Shown: positions 1-6,390, counted from the stretch's first letter. The stretch is 9,200 bases of DNA from Phycisphaerae bacterium (GCA_028712345.1 JAQTQF010000055.1:1-9200), one strand, 5' to 3'. Program-made: numbers and translations. The notes: generated from the letters alone by a model not told the origin.

Positions 1-126
1 CAGTAACTTAATTTTTTTCAGGGCGGCGGCTATAGACCTTCCGCTCTGAAGACTAACCTGTCTTTCACTGCCCTGTGCCCCCATTAAAACCGCAACTTTT
101 AAACCTAAAGGAATGTCTAATTCCAT
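1..126 (-). CDS. ddl: D-alanine--D-alanine ligase, N-terminal fragment (cut by window edge)
   Basis: The first 42 codons of a gene that leaves the window at its left end. Ddl joins two D-alanines with ATP in the cytoplasm to make the dipeptide used by MurF. The translation reads MELDIPLGLKVAVLMGAQ and continues GSERQVSLQSGRSIAAAL, which matches the family's N-terminal glycine-rich strand-loop and the conserved ER-VSL-SG stretch (residues 9-36). The more usual GGxSxERE is slightly altered here (GAQGSERQ). The start ATG lies 39 nt after the murB stop. The ribosome site is weak (a GGTG about 10 nt upstream, an AAGGA further off), which fits a downstream operon gene. Gene order murC-murB-ddl is common in bacterial cell-wall clusters, and this supports the call more than the short fragment alone. 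ATP-grasp and catalytic domains cannot be checked because they lie outside the window. Confidence 0.85.
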   Translation of the reverse strand, partial: MELDIPLGLKVAVLMGAQGSERQVSLQSGRSIAAALKKIKLL

Positions 127-165
127 TTATATTACACCAAAATCCTTTTATGAATTTTTCAACCG

Positions 166-1044
166 CTACCAGATTTGCAGCTCGAGTTCGAGCTCGACAT
201 CGAATTTTTCTTTTACGGCTTTCTGAATTTTTTCAATGAGCTTAATGACATCGCTGCTTTTGCAGTTTTCCTGGGCCGTGATGAAATTGGCGTGTTTTTC
301 GCTTACGACCGCCCCGCCGATTTTCATACCCTTGAGGCCTGTACGGTTTATCATGGCTCCTGCGCTCATTCCGCGAGGATTCTTGAATACGCAGCCGGCA
401 TTTTTAGTATTCAGGGGCTGAGTGTTTTTCTTGTATATCCAGACTTCCTTTACCGTTTTTAAAAGCTGTGTGGTATCGGCCTGGTACAATTTTATTTTCG
501 CGTCAAGAATATATTTTGCCGTGATGTTAGTGCTGCGGTAATCGAAGGAGAGTTCCGGTTTGACCTTTTCAAAGATATTTCCCTCGTTGTCCATCAGGGT
601 GACGGATTCGACGGCAGAGCCAAAGTCTCCGAAGTTTCCTCCGGCGTTCATCCTAACCGCCCCGCCTATCGAGCCGGGTATTCCGGCAAGGATTTCAAGA
701 CCGCCCAGCCCCTTTCTTACACAATCGAGAACTATTTTATTGAGATCTGCCCCTGCGCCCGCAACCAGAGTCTCGCTGCTGAAACTAATGCGTGCAAAAT
801 CATTGCCGGCCAGTTTAATTACCGCGCCCTTAACTCCCTTGTCACCAATCAGCAGGTTTGAGCCGAAGCCGAGTATATGGGTATCGATACCATTCTCGCT
901 GCATCGTTTGACGACATCGGCAAGCTGGTCTATGGTTTGGGGACAAATCAAAAAATCGGCCGCTCCGCCCAGCCCAAACCATGTGTCCTGTCCAAGCGGA
1001 TATTTCTCTTCAACTATTTTTTCTAAGCCACTGAATATATTCAT
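166..1044 (-). CDS. murB: UDP-N-acetylenolpyruvoylglucosamine reductase (MurB)
   Basis: Cytoplasmic FAD enzyme that reduces UDP-GlcNAc-enolpyruvate with NADPH to UDP-MurNAc, the second committed step of peptidoglycan synthesis. The 292 residues fit the family. FAD-binding signatures are visible: TWFGLGGAADF (21-31), GFGSNLLIGDKG (59-70) and GIPGSIGGAVRMNAG (121-135). FDYR (167-170) supplies substrate-loop residues, and SEKHANFI (248-255) and the C-terminal Glu288 are the usual late motifs. The short form resembles the Bacillus/Staphylococcus type rather than the longer E. coli type. The proton-donor position, Ser229 in E. coli, is Cys218 here (NAGCVFKNP, 215-223). I chose the ATG at 1044 because GGAAGG (1051-1056) lies 6 nt upstream; an in-frame start at 1071 has no better site. 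The gene begins 35 nt inside the end of murC, implying translational coupling. Confidence 0.95.
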   Translation of the reverse strand: MNIFSGLEKIVEEKYPLGQDTWFGLGGAADFLICPQTIDQLADVVKRCSENGIDTHILGFGSNLLIGDKGVKGAVIKLAGNDFARISFSSETLVAGAGADLNKIVLDCVRKGLGGLEILAGIPGSIGGAVRMNAGGNFGDFGSAVESVTLMDNEGNIFEKVKPELSFDYRSTNITAKYILDAKIKLYQADTTQLLKTVKEVWIYKKNTQPLNTKNAGCVFKNPRGMSAGAMINRTGLKGMKIGGAVVSEKHANFITAQENCKSSDVIKLIEKIQKAVKEKFDVELELELQIW

Positions 1045-2485
1045 CTGCCACCTTCCAGACATTGCCAGCACCCATACTCATCAAGATATCACCGGATTTT
1101 ACATTAGTTTTTAAAAAATCGCAAATTGTTTCAAAAGTATCGAAAAAGACGGCATTTGAGCCTTTTTCCATAATTTTTTCGACGAGTATTTGCGAATTTA
1201 CTTCGGTTTTCGATTTTTCTGTATCCCGGACAAAGTAAATCTCCGGCACAATAGTCATATCGGCAAGTTTGAAGCTTTCAGCAAAATCTTTGAGCAAAAA
1301 TCTCGTTCTGCTGTACTGATGCGGCTGAAAAACACAGAATATTTTCCTATCGCCGTATTTTTGCCTCATCGCTTTGAGACTGGCTTTTATTTCGGTCGGG
1401 TGATGGGCATAGTCATCGAAAATGGTGATGCCGTTAATTTCTGCTTTTTTCATCAGCCGCCGATCCATACCTTCGAACCCACCAAGTATATCAACGGCCT
1501 GTTTGGTATCGCCGTCCAGCGCCTCAACACAAGCCAACACGGCCAAAGCGTTTTTTACATTGTGTTCGCCCGGCAGTTTTACACTCGCCCTGCCGAGAAG
1601 TCTACTTTTATGATAGCAGTCAAAACTCGTATCCTCGGAAGTATATTTAATATTTTTAGCGAAAAAAGTTGCTGAGTCTGTAAGGCCGAAAGTGAGTACC
1701 TGTTTTTTGTCTGCCATAGCGGAAACGATTTTGGCGACATTTGCATCCCCATCGCCGGCAATAAGAACGCCACCGGGAGATATATTATTCGCAAAGGAGT
1801 CGAAGGCAGCAACGATTTCATCTATTCCCGAATAATAATCCAAATGGTCAGGTTCAATATACAGGATAACACCGAGCTTGGGACGCAGATTCAGGAAACT
1901 TCTGTCATATTCGCAGGCCTCGGCGACAAAAATATCGCTGCCGCCCAGACCGCAAGAGATTCCGGAATGGAGCATATCGGCGCCGATGACGAAATTCGGC
2001 TCAATACCGAGTTTTTGCAACACATAAGTAAGCCAGCCGCTGGTGGTGCTTTTTCCGTGCGTTCCGGAAATCGCAACTCCTCTGTATCTATCCATAACAA
2101 GCCCAAGCATCTGGGCGTATTTATAGACCATTATTTTTTTCTGCCGGGCCGCAAGCAGTTCGGGGTTATCATCCCGGACAGCGGCGGAAATTACCACGCC
2201 GTCGAGGTCGTCTGGGAGATTGTCGGGGCTGTGGCCTATTTTGACTTTAGCTCCGCCTTCGGCCAGTCGCTGGAGCAGAGGTGAGGCCTGCATATCAGAA
2301 CCGGAAATTAAGGCTTTTTCCTTCGTCAAAATCATCGCCAGAGCGCTTGTGCCGACTCCGCCAATGCCGATAAAGTGATATTTTTTATTTTCCGCCGGCG
2401 ACTTCTTTTTCATACTCTTATTATTACCAACCGGTACATAATATTGGTGGGTGCTTTTTACCAGGCCGCAATCTGTTATTCGCAA
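1010..2485 (-). CDS. murC: UDP-N-acetylmuramate--L-alanine ligase (MurC)
   Basis: Cytoplasmic Mur ligase that adds L-alanine to UDP-MurNAc using ATP. All three domains show: the N-terminal UDP-binding Rossmann fold with FIGIGGVGTSALA (38-50); the central ATPase with P-loop SGTHGKSTT (140-148), EACEYDRSFLN (189-199) and EPDHLDYY (211-218), then the GEHNVKNALA box (306-315); and the C-terminal domain with DDYAHHPTE (357-365), FQPHQYSRT (386-394) and GAGNVW (472-477). The P-loop has Ser where Thr is usual. The start is uncertain. I chose the TTG at 2485 (491 aa) because GGAG (2492-2495) lies 6 nt upstream and the promoter at 2518-2546 would give a leader of about 26 nt. The ATG at 2413 (467 aa) gives a more typical N-terminus but has only AAGAG almost touching it. 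First gene of murC-murB-ddl. Confidence 0.95.
   Translation of the reverse strand: MRITDCGLVKSTHQYYVPVGNNKSMKKKSPAENKKYHFIGIGGVGTSALAMILTKEKALISGSDMQASPLLQRLAEGGAKVKIGHSPDNLPDDLDGVVISAAVRDDNPELLAARQKKIMVYKYAQMLGLVMDRYRGVAISGTHGKSTTSGWLTYVLQKLGIEPNFVIGADMLHSGISCGLGGSDIFVAEACEYDRSFLNLRPKLGVILYIEPDHLDYYSGIDEIVAAFDSFANNISPGGVLIAGDGDANVAKIVSAMADKKQVLTFGLTDSATFFAKNIKYTSEDTSFDCYHKSRLLGRASVKLPGEHNVKNALAVLACVEALDGDTKQAVDILGGFEGMDRRLMKKAEINGITIFDDYAHHPTEIKASLKAMRQKYGDRKIFCVFQPHQYSRTRFLLKDFAESFKLADMTIVPEIYFVRDTEKSKTEVNSQILVEKIMEKGSNAVFFDTFETICDFLKTNVKSGDILMSMGAGNVWKVADEYIQWLRKNS
1051..1056 (-). promoter_or_regulatory. Ribosome binding site of murB, inside murC
   Basis: GGAAGG on the minus strand, 6 nt before the ATG at 1044. 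It lies within the last codons of murC and decides in favour of the 292-residue MurB over the nine-residue-longer alternative. Confidence 0.65.
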
Positions 2486-2491
2486 GTTTAA

Positions 2492-2495
2492 CTCC
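2492..2495 (-). promoter_or_regulatory. Ribosome binding site favouring the TTG start of murC
   Basis: GGAG on the minus strand, 6 nt before the TTG at 2485. The competing ATG at 2413 lacks a well-spaced site, so this decides the start chosen, with moderate confidence. Confidence 0.5.
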
Positions 2496-2517
2496 GTATA
2501 ATTTTCAACGAAACCTA

Positions 2518-2546
2518 CTTATAGCCGTAAAAAGCGTATTTTGCAA
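2518..2546 (-). promoter_or_regulatory. Sigma70-type promoter of murC-murB-ddl
   Basis: On the minus strand, -35 TTGCAA (2541-2546), a 17-bp spacer and -10 TATAAG (2518-2523). The expected transcription start is near 2511, which leaves a leader of about 26 nt before the TTG start of murC. It lies just downstream of the terminator of the preceding gene, so the cell-wall genes appear to form an independent transcription unit. Confidence 0.6.
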
Positions 2547-2581
2547 TAAGATTCTGTTGAACAAAATCCGCATCTGCGCAT

Positions 2582-2611
2582 AAAAAAAGCCCCCTGTGTA
2601 TCGGGGGCTTT
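2582..2611 (-). terminator. Rho-independent terminator of the OmcB-like gene
   Basis: A 9-bp stem AAAGCCCCC (2586-2594) with GGGGGCTTT (2603-2611) and an 8-nt loop. On the minus strand it is followed by a run of seven T (2582-2588, partly shared with the stem base). It begins 26 nt after the stop of the DUF11/OmcB-like gene. On the plus strand the stem is followed by only three T, so it works mainly leftward. Confidence 0.85.
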
Positions 2612-2636
2612 AAGAAGCTGAATAAACCGCTGAAAA

Positions 2637-4268
2637 TTATTCGTAGAAGTTGGTCGATTCTGTTTCCTCAACAACTCTGCTGAGCTGGTCGCTTGTCATA
2701 ACAACCTTGAACCGAACATCGCCAATAGCTTTGGCCTTTACGATAATTTCCCAGCTTGCTCTTGCTTTTGGCGCCAGCGACGGCAACGGAGCAAAAGTGA
2801 TTGTGTCGCCGGCATAAACTCCGTCTGTAGCGCCGGCATTGCTGATGTATCCCATCTGCGGTTCGAGCATCGCTTTGATTACGATATTCGTGCCGGCAGC
2901 GGTACCCTGATTCGTTACCATAATCTTGTATGTTACATCTTCGCCGATTCTAATCGGGTCGACCAAGTCGATAGCCTCAAGCAGAATTCCCGGCGCTCCT
3001 CTGACGAGGGTCTTGGCTGTTGCCGTAACAGCATCACAGCATACCGCTGAAGCCTTTGCTACATTGACGATAGTTCCAATGCCGTTAGGCCTATAGGTTA
3101 CGGATGTCTTTGCGGTTGCGCCAGGATTAAGTTTTGCAACTTTCCACATAATCTTGTCGTTCACCACAGCGCCGCCCTGGCTTGCCTTTACAAAGGTTAC
3201 GCCGGCTGGAACAAGGTCTTCGATAATTGTATCGACCGCAGGCCAGTTACCTGTATTAGTCACCGATATTTCATAAGTGGCTTGTCTGTCGATATACAGC
3301 GTATCTGGGCCGGTCTTTGTTATGCTCAATATCGGCTGTTTGACTTCAGTAGTTACTGTCGGCGACTCTACCATTATGTTGTCATCCGCAATCGCGACAG
3401 CCTTATTGGTAAATGTTCCCGGTCTTTGCGGCTTGACAACAATAGATGCCGTCCTTGCCGTACCGGGCAGAAGTGTTCCGATGGGAATTTCAATCTTGCT
3501 TGCGCCCTGAGCGGTCTGAAGTCCATCCGGCAGATTATCAACAATTCTTACATTACTTGCCGAACCGGTACCGGAATTTTCAATCCTTATGGTGTAGTTA
3601 ATCGAATCACAAACAGATACTTCCGCAGGCGCCGTCTTGCTGATAACAATGTTCGGCTGAACGCTTACTGTCTGGACACAAACCGGCATTTTAATCGGCA
3701 GCTTGTATGTCACATCAACGCAGTTCTTAACAATTCCGCTGGCGGTTGCTATGCCTGTGCCGGTGATTTCCCTGCTCTCTTTCGGTCCTAAGGTCGGGAA
3801 CACCCACATAATTTTATTGCCCTGCACGATTGCTTTGGGATTGGATGTCTTATACTGGAAATTATCATTTAGTGTGTCTGTTACAACAACATCAGTCAGT
3901 GTATTAGCGATGAGATTTGTAACTTTTATTTTGAATTCGAATTCTTTTCCAGTCCTTACCTGCGAGGGCATACATTTTTCAAGTCTTACAACTTCGCAGC
4001 CTTCGCCGGGATAGGTTTTTGCTGCACAATTGGCGACAATCGGTGCCGGAGGAGGTGGTGGCGGAGCAACTACCGGTTTTGCGCATTCCGGCTGACACTT
4101 TTCGGGTAGCGGCATAGGAGCCGGTTTGCAGCCCTTTTCCCACATAAACTCTGCAGACGGGTCGGCAGGCTCTCGCCCGTGCATATGCTGCCATGTTTTG
4201 CAACTGTAGCAGCCGGCAGTTAATACAAAAGAACTAACTAAAATAGCGAAAAAAATCTTCTTTACCAT
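2637..4268 (-). CDS. OmcB-like cell-envelope lipoprotein with four DUF11-type repeats
   Basis: A 543-residue exported protein. Residues 1-20 are a lipoprotein-type signal (charged VKK, hydrophobic core, LTAGC with Cys20 as lipidation site). Residues 20-99 are Cys-rich (20, 23, 47, 58, 62, 81, 91, 99) with a hexaproline linker (69-74). Four immunoglobulin-like DUF11 repeats follow, beginning near 92, 205, 311 and 427, each with an alternating Y/F-x-I-x-V-x-N-x-G strand (for example YEISVTNTG, 332-340). Five more Cys lie at 183, 197, 220, 410 and 411. The repeat order and the C-terminus (LPSLAPKA, 495-502; SDQLSRVVEETESTNFYE, 526-543) match what I know of chlamydial OmcB, the large disulfide-cross-linked outer-membrane-complex protein. 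A role as envelope structural or cross-linking protein is inferred. The ATG at 4268 has AAGGAGG 6 nt upstream. The gene has its own promoter and terminator. An adhesin-like function is the alternative. Confidence 0.85.
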   Translation of the reverse strand: MVKKIFFAILVSSFVLTAGCYSCKTWQHMHGREPADPSAEFMWEKGCKPAPMPLPEKCQPECAKPVVAPPPPPPAPIVANCAAKTYPGEGCEVVRLEKCMPSQVRTGKEFEFKIKVTNLIANTLTDVVVTDTLNDNFQYKTSNPKAIVQGNKIMWVFPTLGPKESREITGTGIATASGIVKNCVDVTYKLPIKMPVCVQTVSVQPNIVISKTAPAEVSVCDSINYTIRIENSGTGSASNVRIVDNLPDGLQTAQGASKIEIPIGTLLPGTARTASIVVKPQRPGTFTNKAVAIADDNIMVESPTVTTEVKQPILSITKTGPDTLYIDRQATYEISVTNTGNWPAVDTIIEDLVPAGVTFVKASQGGAVVNDKIMWKVAKLNPGATAKTSVTYRPNGIGTIVNVAKASAVCCDAVTATAKTLVRGAPGILLEAIDLVDPIRIGEDVTYKIMVTNQGTAAGTNIVIKAMLEPQMGYISNAGATDGVYAGDTITFAPLPSLAPKARASWEIIVKAKAIGDVRFKVVMTSDQLSRVVEETESTNFYE

Positions 4269-4274
4269 AATAAG

Positions 4275-4281
4275 CCTCCTT
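4275..4281 (-). promoter_or_regulatory. Strong ribosome binding site of the OmcB-like gene
   Basis: AAGGAGG on the minus strand, 6 nt before the ATG at 4268. This perfect anti-16S match suggests high expression and fixes the start, excluding the 19-residue-longer in-frame alternative. Confidence 0.85.
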
Positions 4282-4305
4282 AAAGGATTCTTTCTTCTTT
4301 CCATC

Positions 4306-4325
4306 GTATGCACTAATGTGCGCAC
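4306..4325 (-). repeat. Imperfect hairpin and palindrome in the leader of the OmcB-like gene
   Basis: GTATGCAC (4306-4313) can pair with GTGCGCAC (4318-4325) around a TAAT loop, with one mismatch and one wobble. Overlapping it is a perfect 10-bp palindrome TGTGCGCACA (4317-4326). It falls in the predicted 5' leader (about 4352 to 4269). It could be an operator, an mRNA-stabilising stem, or chance. Confidence 0.3.
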
Positions 4326-4358
4326 ACTCCTTTTGCTACATTTCCCTCACAGCAAAGC

Positions 4359-4387
4359 ATTATAACACTTACAATAAAGAGAAACAA
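4359..4387 (-). promoter_or_regulatory. Sigma70-type promoter of the OmcB-like gene
   Basis: On the minus strand, a perfect -10 TATAAT (4359-4364), a 17-bp spacer and a weak -35 TTGTTT (4382-4387). Predicted transcription start is near 4352, giving a leader of about 84 nt, longer than the others in this window. Confidence 0.6.
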
Positions 4388-4474
4388 AGGTTTTTTTGAG
4401 AAAATTGCCTATTTTATCAGTCTTTTCTGTGCATAACCGGAGCTAACAACTCTTAAATTTGTTTTTTATAGCCT

Positions 4475-4503
4475 TTGACGATTTAGGATAGGAAAGCTAT
4501 AAT
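4475..4503 (+). promoter_or_regulatory. Strong sigma70-type promoter of the rmuC operon
   Basis: -35 TTGACG (4475-4480), exactly 17 bp, and a perfect -10 TATAAT (4498-4503): the best promoter match in the window. The expected start, near 4510, is within the left terminal inverted repeat of the adjacent element, so the transcript would begin with that folded sequence. Confidence 0.75.
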
Positions 4504-4507
4504 TCTC

Positions 4508-4617
4508 GTAACATTTTAGCCAAATGACGCATCGCCGTGCCGGCAACGGCTAAACAACATGGATTCCCGCTTTCGCGGGAATGACACGGTGTGTTTGACA
4601 TTCGGCTAAAATGTTAC
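4508..4617. mobile_element. 110-bp MITE-like element with 19-bp terminal inverted repeats
   Basis: Left end 4508-4526 (GTAACATTTTAGCCAAATG) and right end 4599-4617 are inverted copies with one mismatch in 19. The bases just outside are a near-perfect 8-bp direct repeat, TAATTCTC (4500-4507) and TAATTTTC (4618-4625), as a target-site duplication would leave. The interior holds a GC-rich imperfect hairpin (about 4533-4550) and a REP-like hairpin (4563-4582). There is no coding capacity, so any movement would need a transposase elsewhere. It lies between the rmuC promoter and its start codon. A structured leader RNA that never moved is the main alternative, since only one copy is visible. Confidence 0.55.
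4563..4582. repeat. REP-like hairpin inside the element
   Basis: Perfect 8-bp stem ATTCCCGC (4563-4570) with GCGGGAAT (4575-4582) and TTTC loop, set in the context TGGATTCCCGC...GCGGGAATGACA. Hairpins with this core are familiar as dispersed intergenic repeats in many unrelated bacteria. No T run follows, so it is not a typical terminator. Confidence 0.6.
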
Positions 4618-4655
4618 TAATTTTCAAAAAAGCCGGTTTTTCAGGGAAAATCCAG

Positions 4656-5609
4656 ATGCTGGAAACACTCATCATAATTTTAACGGTAGCGGTACTTACA
4701 ATCGTGATTTTGCTTTGGCGTACCCTCGAGGGCATAAAAAACGCTCAGCAAAATACATCACAAGACCTTCAGCAATCCCTCATTTCCGGTCAGGAGACAG
4801 TAAACAAAAATCTTCAGTTCCATAGTCAGACTCTTGATAAACTCAACAACCAGCTTGGTCGGCTTCAGGGGTCAAATCAGAAAATAATAGAACTGGGAAG
4901 CGATTTAAAAAGTCTTCAGCGGATTCTTGCCAGCCCTAAACTCCGCGGCAATATGGGAGAATGGCAATTAGAAAAAATTCTCTCAACAGTGCTTCCTATC
5001 GGTAGTTTCACTCTTCAGTATGCGTTCAGGGACGGCAAGAAAGTTGATGCACTGGTAAAAATGCCGGATTATTCGGTTCCGATTGATGCGAAGTTTCCGC
5101 TGGAAAATTTTCAAAAACTTCAAAAAAGTGAAAGCCAAGCGGATGAAAAAAAACTCCGCAGGGAATTTTTGAGGGATGTTCAGAAGCATATCGATAAAAT
5201 CGCCGAGAGTTATATCAAGCCGAACGAGGGAACGCTGGATTTTGCGATGATGTTTATACCGGCAGAAAATATTTATTACGAAGCAATGATAAAAAATGAC
5301 GCCGATACGATAAGCATTACCGATTACGGGATGGAGAAAAAAGTATTTCCCGTTTCGCCGAATCTGCTGTATGTTTATCTTATGACGGTGGTGATGGGTC
5401 TGCACGGTTTGCAGATTGAAAAACAGGCAGCCGAGATACGGCAAAATCTCAAGAGTCTTAATGTTTCGTTTGGAGATTTTATTAGTTTGTGGGATACCCT
5501 CGGCGCCCATATTCGCAACGCGTATGGTAAACACGACGAAGGTCAGAAAAAATTGGATAAATTAGTAATGCAATTGGGGCAAATACAAAAAGAAAGTAAA
5601 GAACAATGA
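4656..5609 (+). CDS. rmuC: RmuC family DNA recombination protein
   Basis: 317 residues. RmuC proteins carry a PD-(D/E)xK-type nuclease-like core and, in E. coli, limit recombination at inverted repeats; the biochemical activity is poorly defined. Residues 4-20 form one N-terminal membrane helix followed by a Gln/Asn-rich, probably coiled-coil stretch (24-90). The family core follows: RGNMGEWQLEKIL (97-109), then VDALVKMPDYSVPIDAKFPL (130-149), with Glu102, Asp130 and the Asp144-Ala-Lys146 triad as candidate active-site residues, and MMFIPAENIYYEA (198-210). It is short for the family, whose members are often over 400 residues; the coiled coil is the reduced part. I chose the ATG at 4656 because AGGGA (4643-4647) precedes it and translation starts at the membrane helix. 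An ATG at 4611 lies in the inverted repeat and has no ribosome site. The stop overlaps the next gene by ATGA. Confidence 0.9.
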   Translation: MLETLIIILTVAVLTIVILLWRTLEGIKNAQQNTSQDLQQSLISGQETVNKNLQFHSQTLDKLNNQLGRLQGSNQKIIELGSDLKSLQRILASPKLRGNMGEWQLEKILSTVLPIGSFTLQYAFRDGKKVDALVKMPDYSVPIDAKFPLENFQKLQKSESQADEKKLRREFLRDVQKHIDKIAESYIKPNEGTLDFAMMFIPAENIYYEAMIKNDADTISITDYGMEKKVFPVSPNLLYVYLMTVVMGLHGLQIEKQAAEIRQNLKSLNVSFGDFISLWDTLGAHIRNAYGKHDEGQKKLDKLVMQLGQIQKESKEQ

Positions 5610-6367
5610 AATATGAAGATTTAAAAGGCAAAAAGGTACTGGTAACGGGTTCATCGAGCGGAATCGGCGCGGCGACGGCGAAAATGTTTGCTCAGCAAGG
5701 CTGCTGCGTCGGGGTTCACTACTTCAGAACTCAGGCCGGCGGCGAAAAAACCCTTGCAGAAGTAAAAAAATTTTCCGACGGCTGTCTGCTGAAAGCGGAT
5801 ATGCGGGATACAAAGCAGGTCGATAAACTCATCGCCGATTTCGTAAAATGCGCAGGCGGTATCGATATACTTGTAAATAACGCAGGTTCGCTCATAGCGA
5901 GGCAAAACTTTGCCGATGTAACCGAAGAATATTACGAGGACGCTTTCGCTACGAATGTTAAAAGCGTTCTACTCGCATCGAAGGCGGCTCTTGAGCATTT
6001 GAAGAAGACGAAGGGCTGTATAGTGAATATAGGCTCGGTTGCAGGCCATAACGGCGGAGCGATTGGCGGAGGGATTTACGCATCGGCAAAGGCGGCGGTT
6101 GCCACGATAACGATTGCTACGGCAAAGGAATTCGCTCCTTTCGGCATCAGGGTCAATTCCGTTATGCCTGGGCTTATAGAAACCCGTTTCCACGAGCAGT
6201 TCAGTACACCTGAGAGAAGAAAAAAGGTCGCCGCCGAAACTCCGCTCGGCAGAAACGGAACCGCAGAGGATGTCGCAGAGGCAATTTTGTTTCTTTCGAG
6301 CGAGGCAAGCAGTTTTATCACCGGTGAATACATTGCCGTCAACGGCGGACTTTATATGAGAGCATAA
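5606..6367 (+). CDS. SDR-family oxidoreductase, FabG-like
   Basis: 253-residue classical short-chain dehydrogenase/reductase, presumably a cytoplasmic NAD(P)H-dependent enzyme. Its substrate cannot be read from sequence. Seen: cofactor motif TGSSSGIG (14-21), NNAG (91-94), and the catalytic set Asn117, Ser144, Tyr158 and Lys162 (YASAK, 158-162), followed by PGLIETRF (188-195) and the C-terminal ITGEYIAVNGG (238-248) typical of FabG-like members. The Ser-Tyr interval is one residue longer than in E. coli FabG. The ATG shares ATGA with the rmuC stop, so the two are probably translationally coupled, although I know of no functional link between them. It is probably not the housekeeping FabG, because no acyl carrier protein or fab genes are nearby. 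3-oxoacyl-ACP reductase or a sugar/alcohol dehydrogenase are possible. Confidence 0.92.
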   Translation: MKYEDLKGKKVLVTGSSSGIGAATAKMFAQQGCCVGVHYFRTQAGGEKTLAEVKKFSDGCLLKADMRDTKQVDKLIADFVKCAGGIDILVNNAGSLIARQNFADVTEEYYEDAFATNVKSVLLASKAALEHLKKTKGCIVNIGSVAGHNGGAIGGGIYASAKAAVATITIATAKEFAPFGIRVNSVMPGLIETRFHEQFSTPERRKKVAAETPLGRNGTAEDVAEAILFLSSEASSFITGEYIAVNGGLYMRA

Positions 6368-6384
6368 ATCCGCCATAGGCGGAT
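6368..6384. repeat. Short perfect hairpin after the SDR gene
   Basis: ATCCGCC (6368-6374) and GGCGGAT (6378-6384) around an ATA loop, beginning at the base after the SDR stop. No T run follows, so it is not a convincing terminator. It may stabilise the 3' end of the upstream message or be part of a dispersed repeat. Confidence 0.5.
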
Positions 6385-6390
6385 AAATTC

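Larger units (their letters stand above)
4269..4655. other. Divergent intergenic region between the OmcB-like gene and rmuC
   Basis: 387 bp with no supportable gene. It contains the leftward promoter and leader of the OmcB-like gene, an A/T-rich stretch (about 4388-4470) in which I see nothing specific, the rightward promoter of rmuC, and the 110-bp inverted-repeat element. Confidence 0.7.

Noticed and set aside
179..194. AGCTCG-AGTT-CGAGCT hairpin near the 3' end of murB
   Set aside because: It arises from alternating Glu and Leu codons in the conserved MurB C-terminus (VELELEL); no T run follows, so it is not a terminator.
560..1114. 184-codon plus-strand open frame opposite murB
   Set aside because: It lies antisense to a clear MurB, has a low-complexity Pro/Ser-rich translation and no family motif; it is a shadow of the real gene.
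1190..1675. 161-codon plus-strand open frame opposite murC
   Set aside because: Antisense to conserved MurC domains, with no recognisable motif and no promoter or ribosome site.
3282..3791. 169-codon plus-strand open frame opposite the OmcB-like gene
   Set aside because: Arg/Tyr/Asn-rich translation with no domain; explained by codon use of the repeat protein on the other strand.
4563..4582. REP-like hairpin as an intrinsic terminator
   Set aside because: It lies downstream of a promoter and upstream of rmuC on the plus strand, has no T run on either side, and the genes diverge here, so termination is not expected.
4983..5534. 183-codon minus-strand open frame within rmuC
   Set aside because: Opposite the conserved RmuC core and without family motifs; a shadow.
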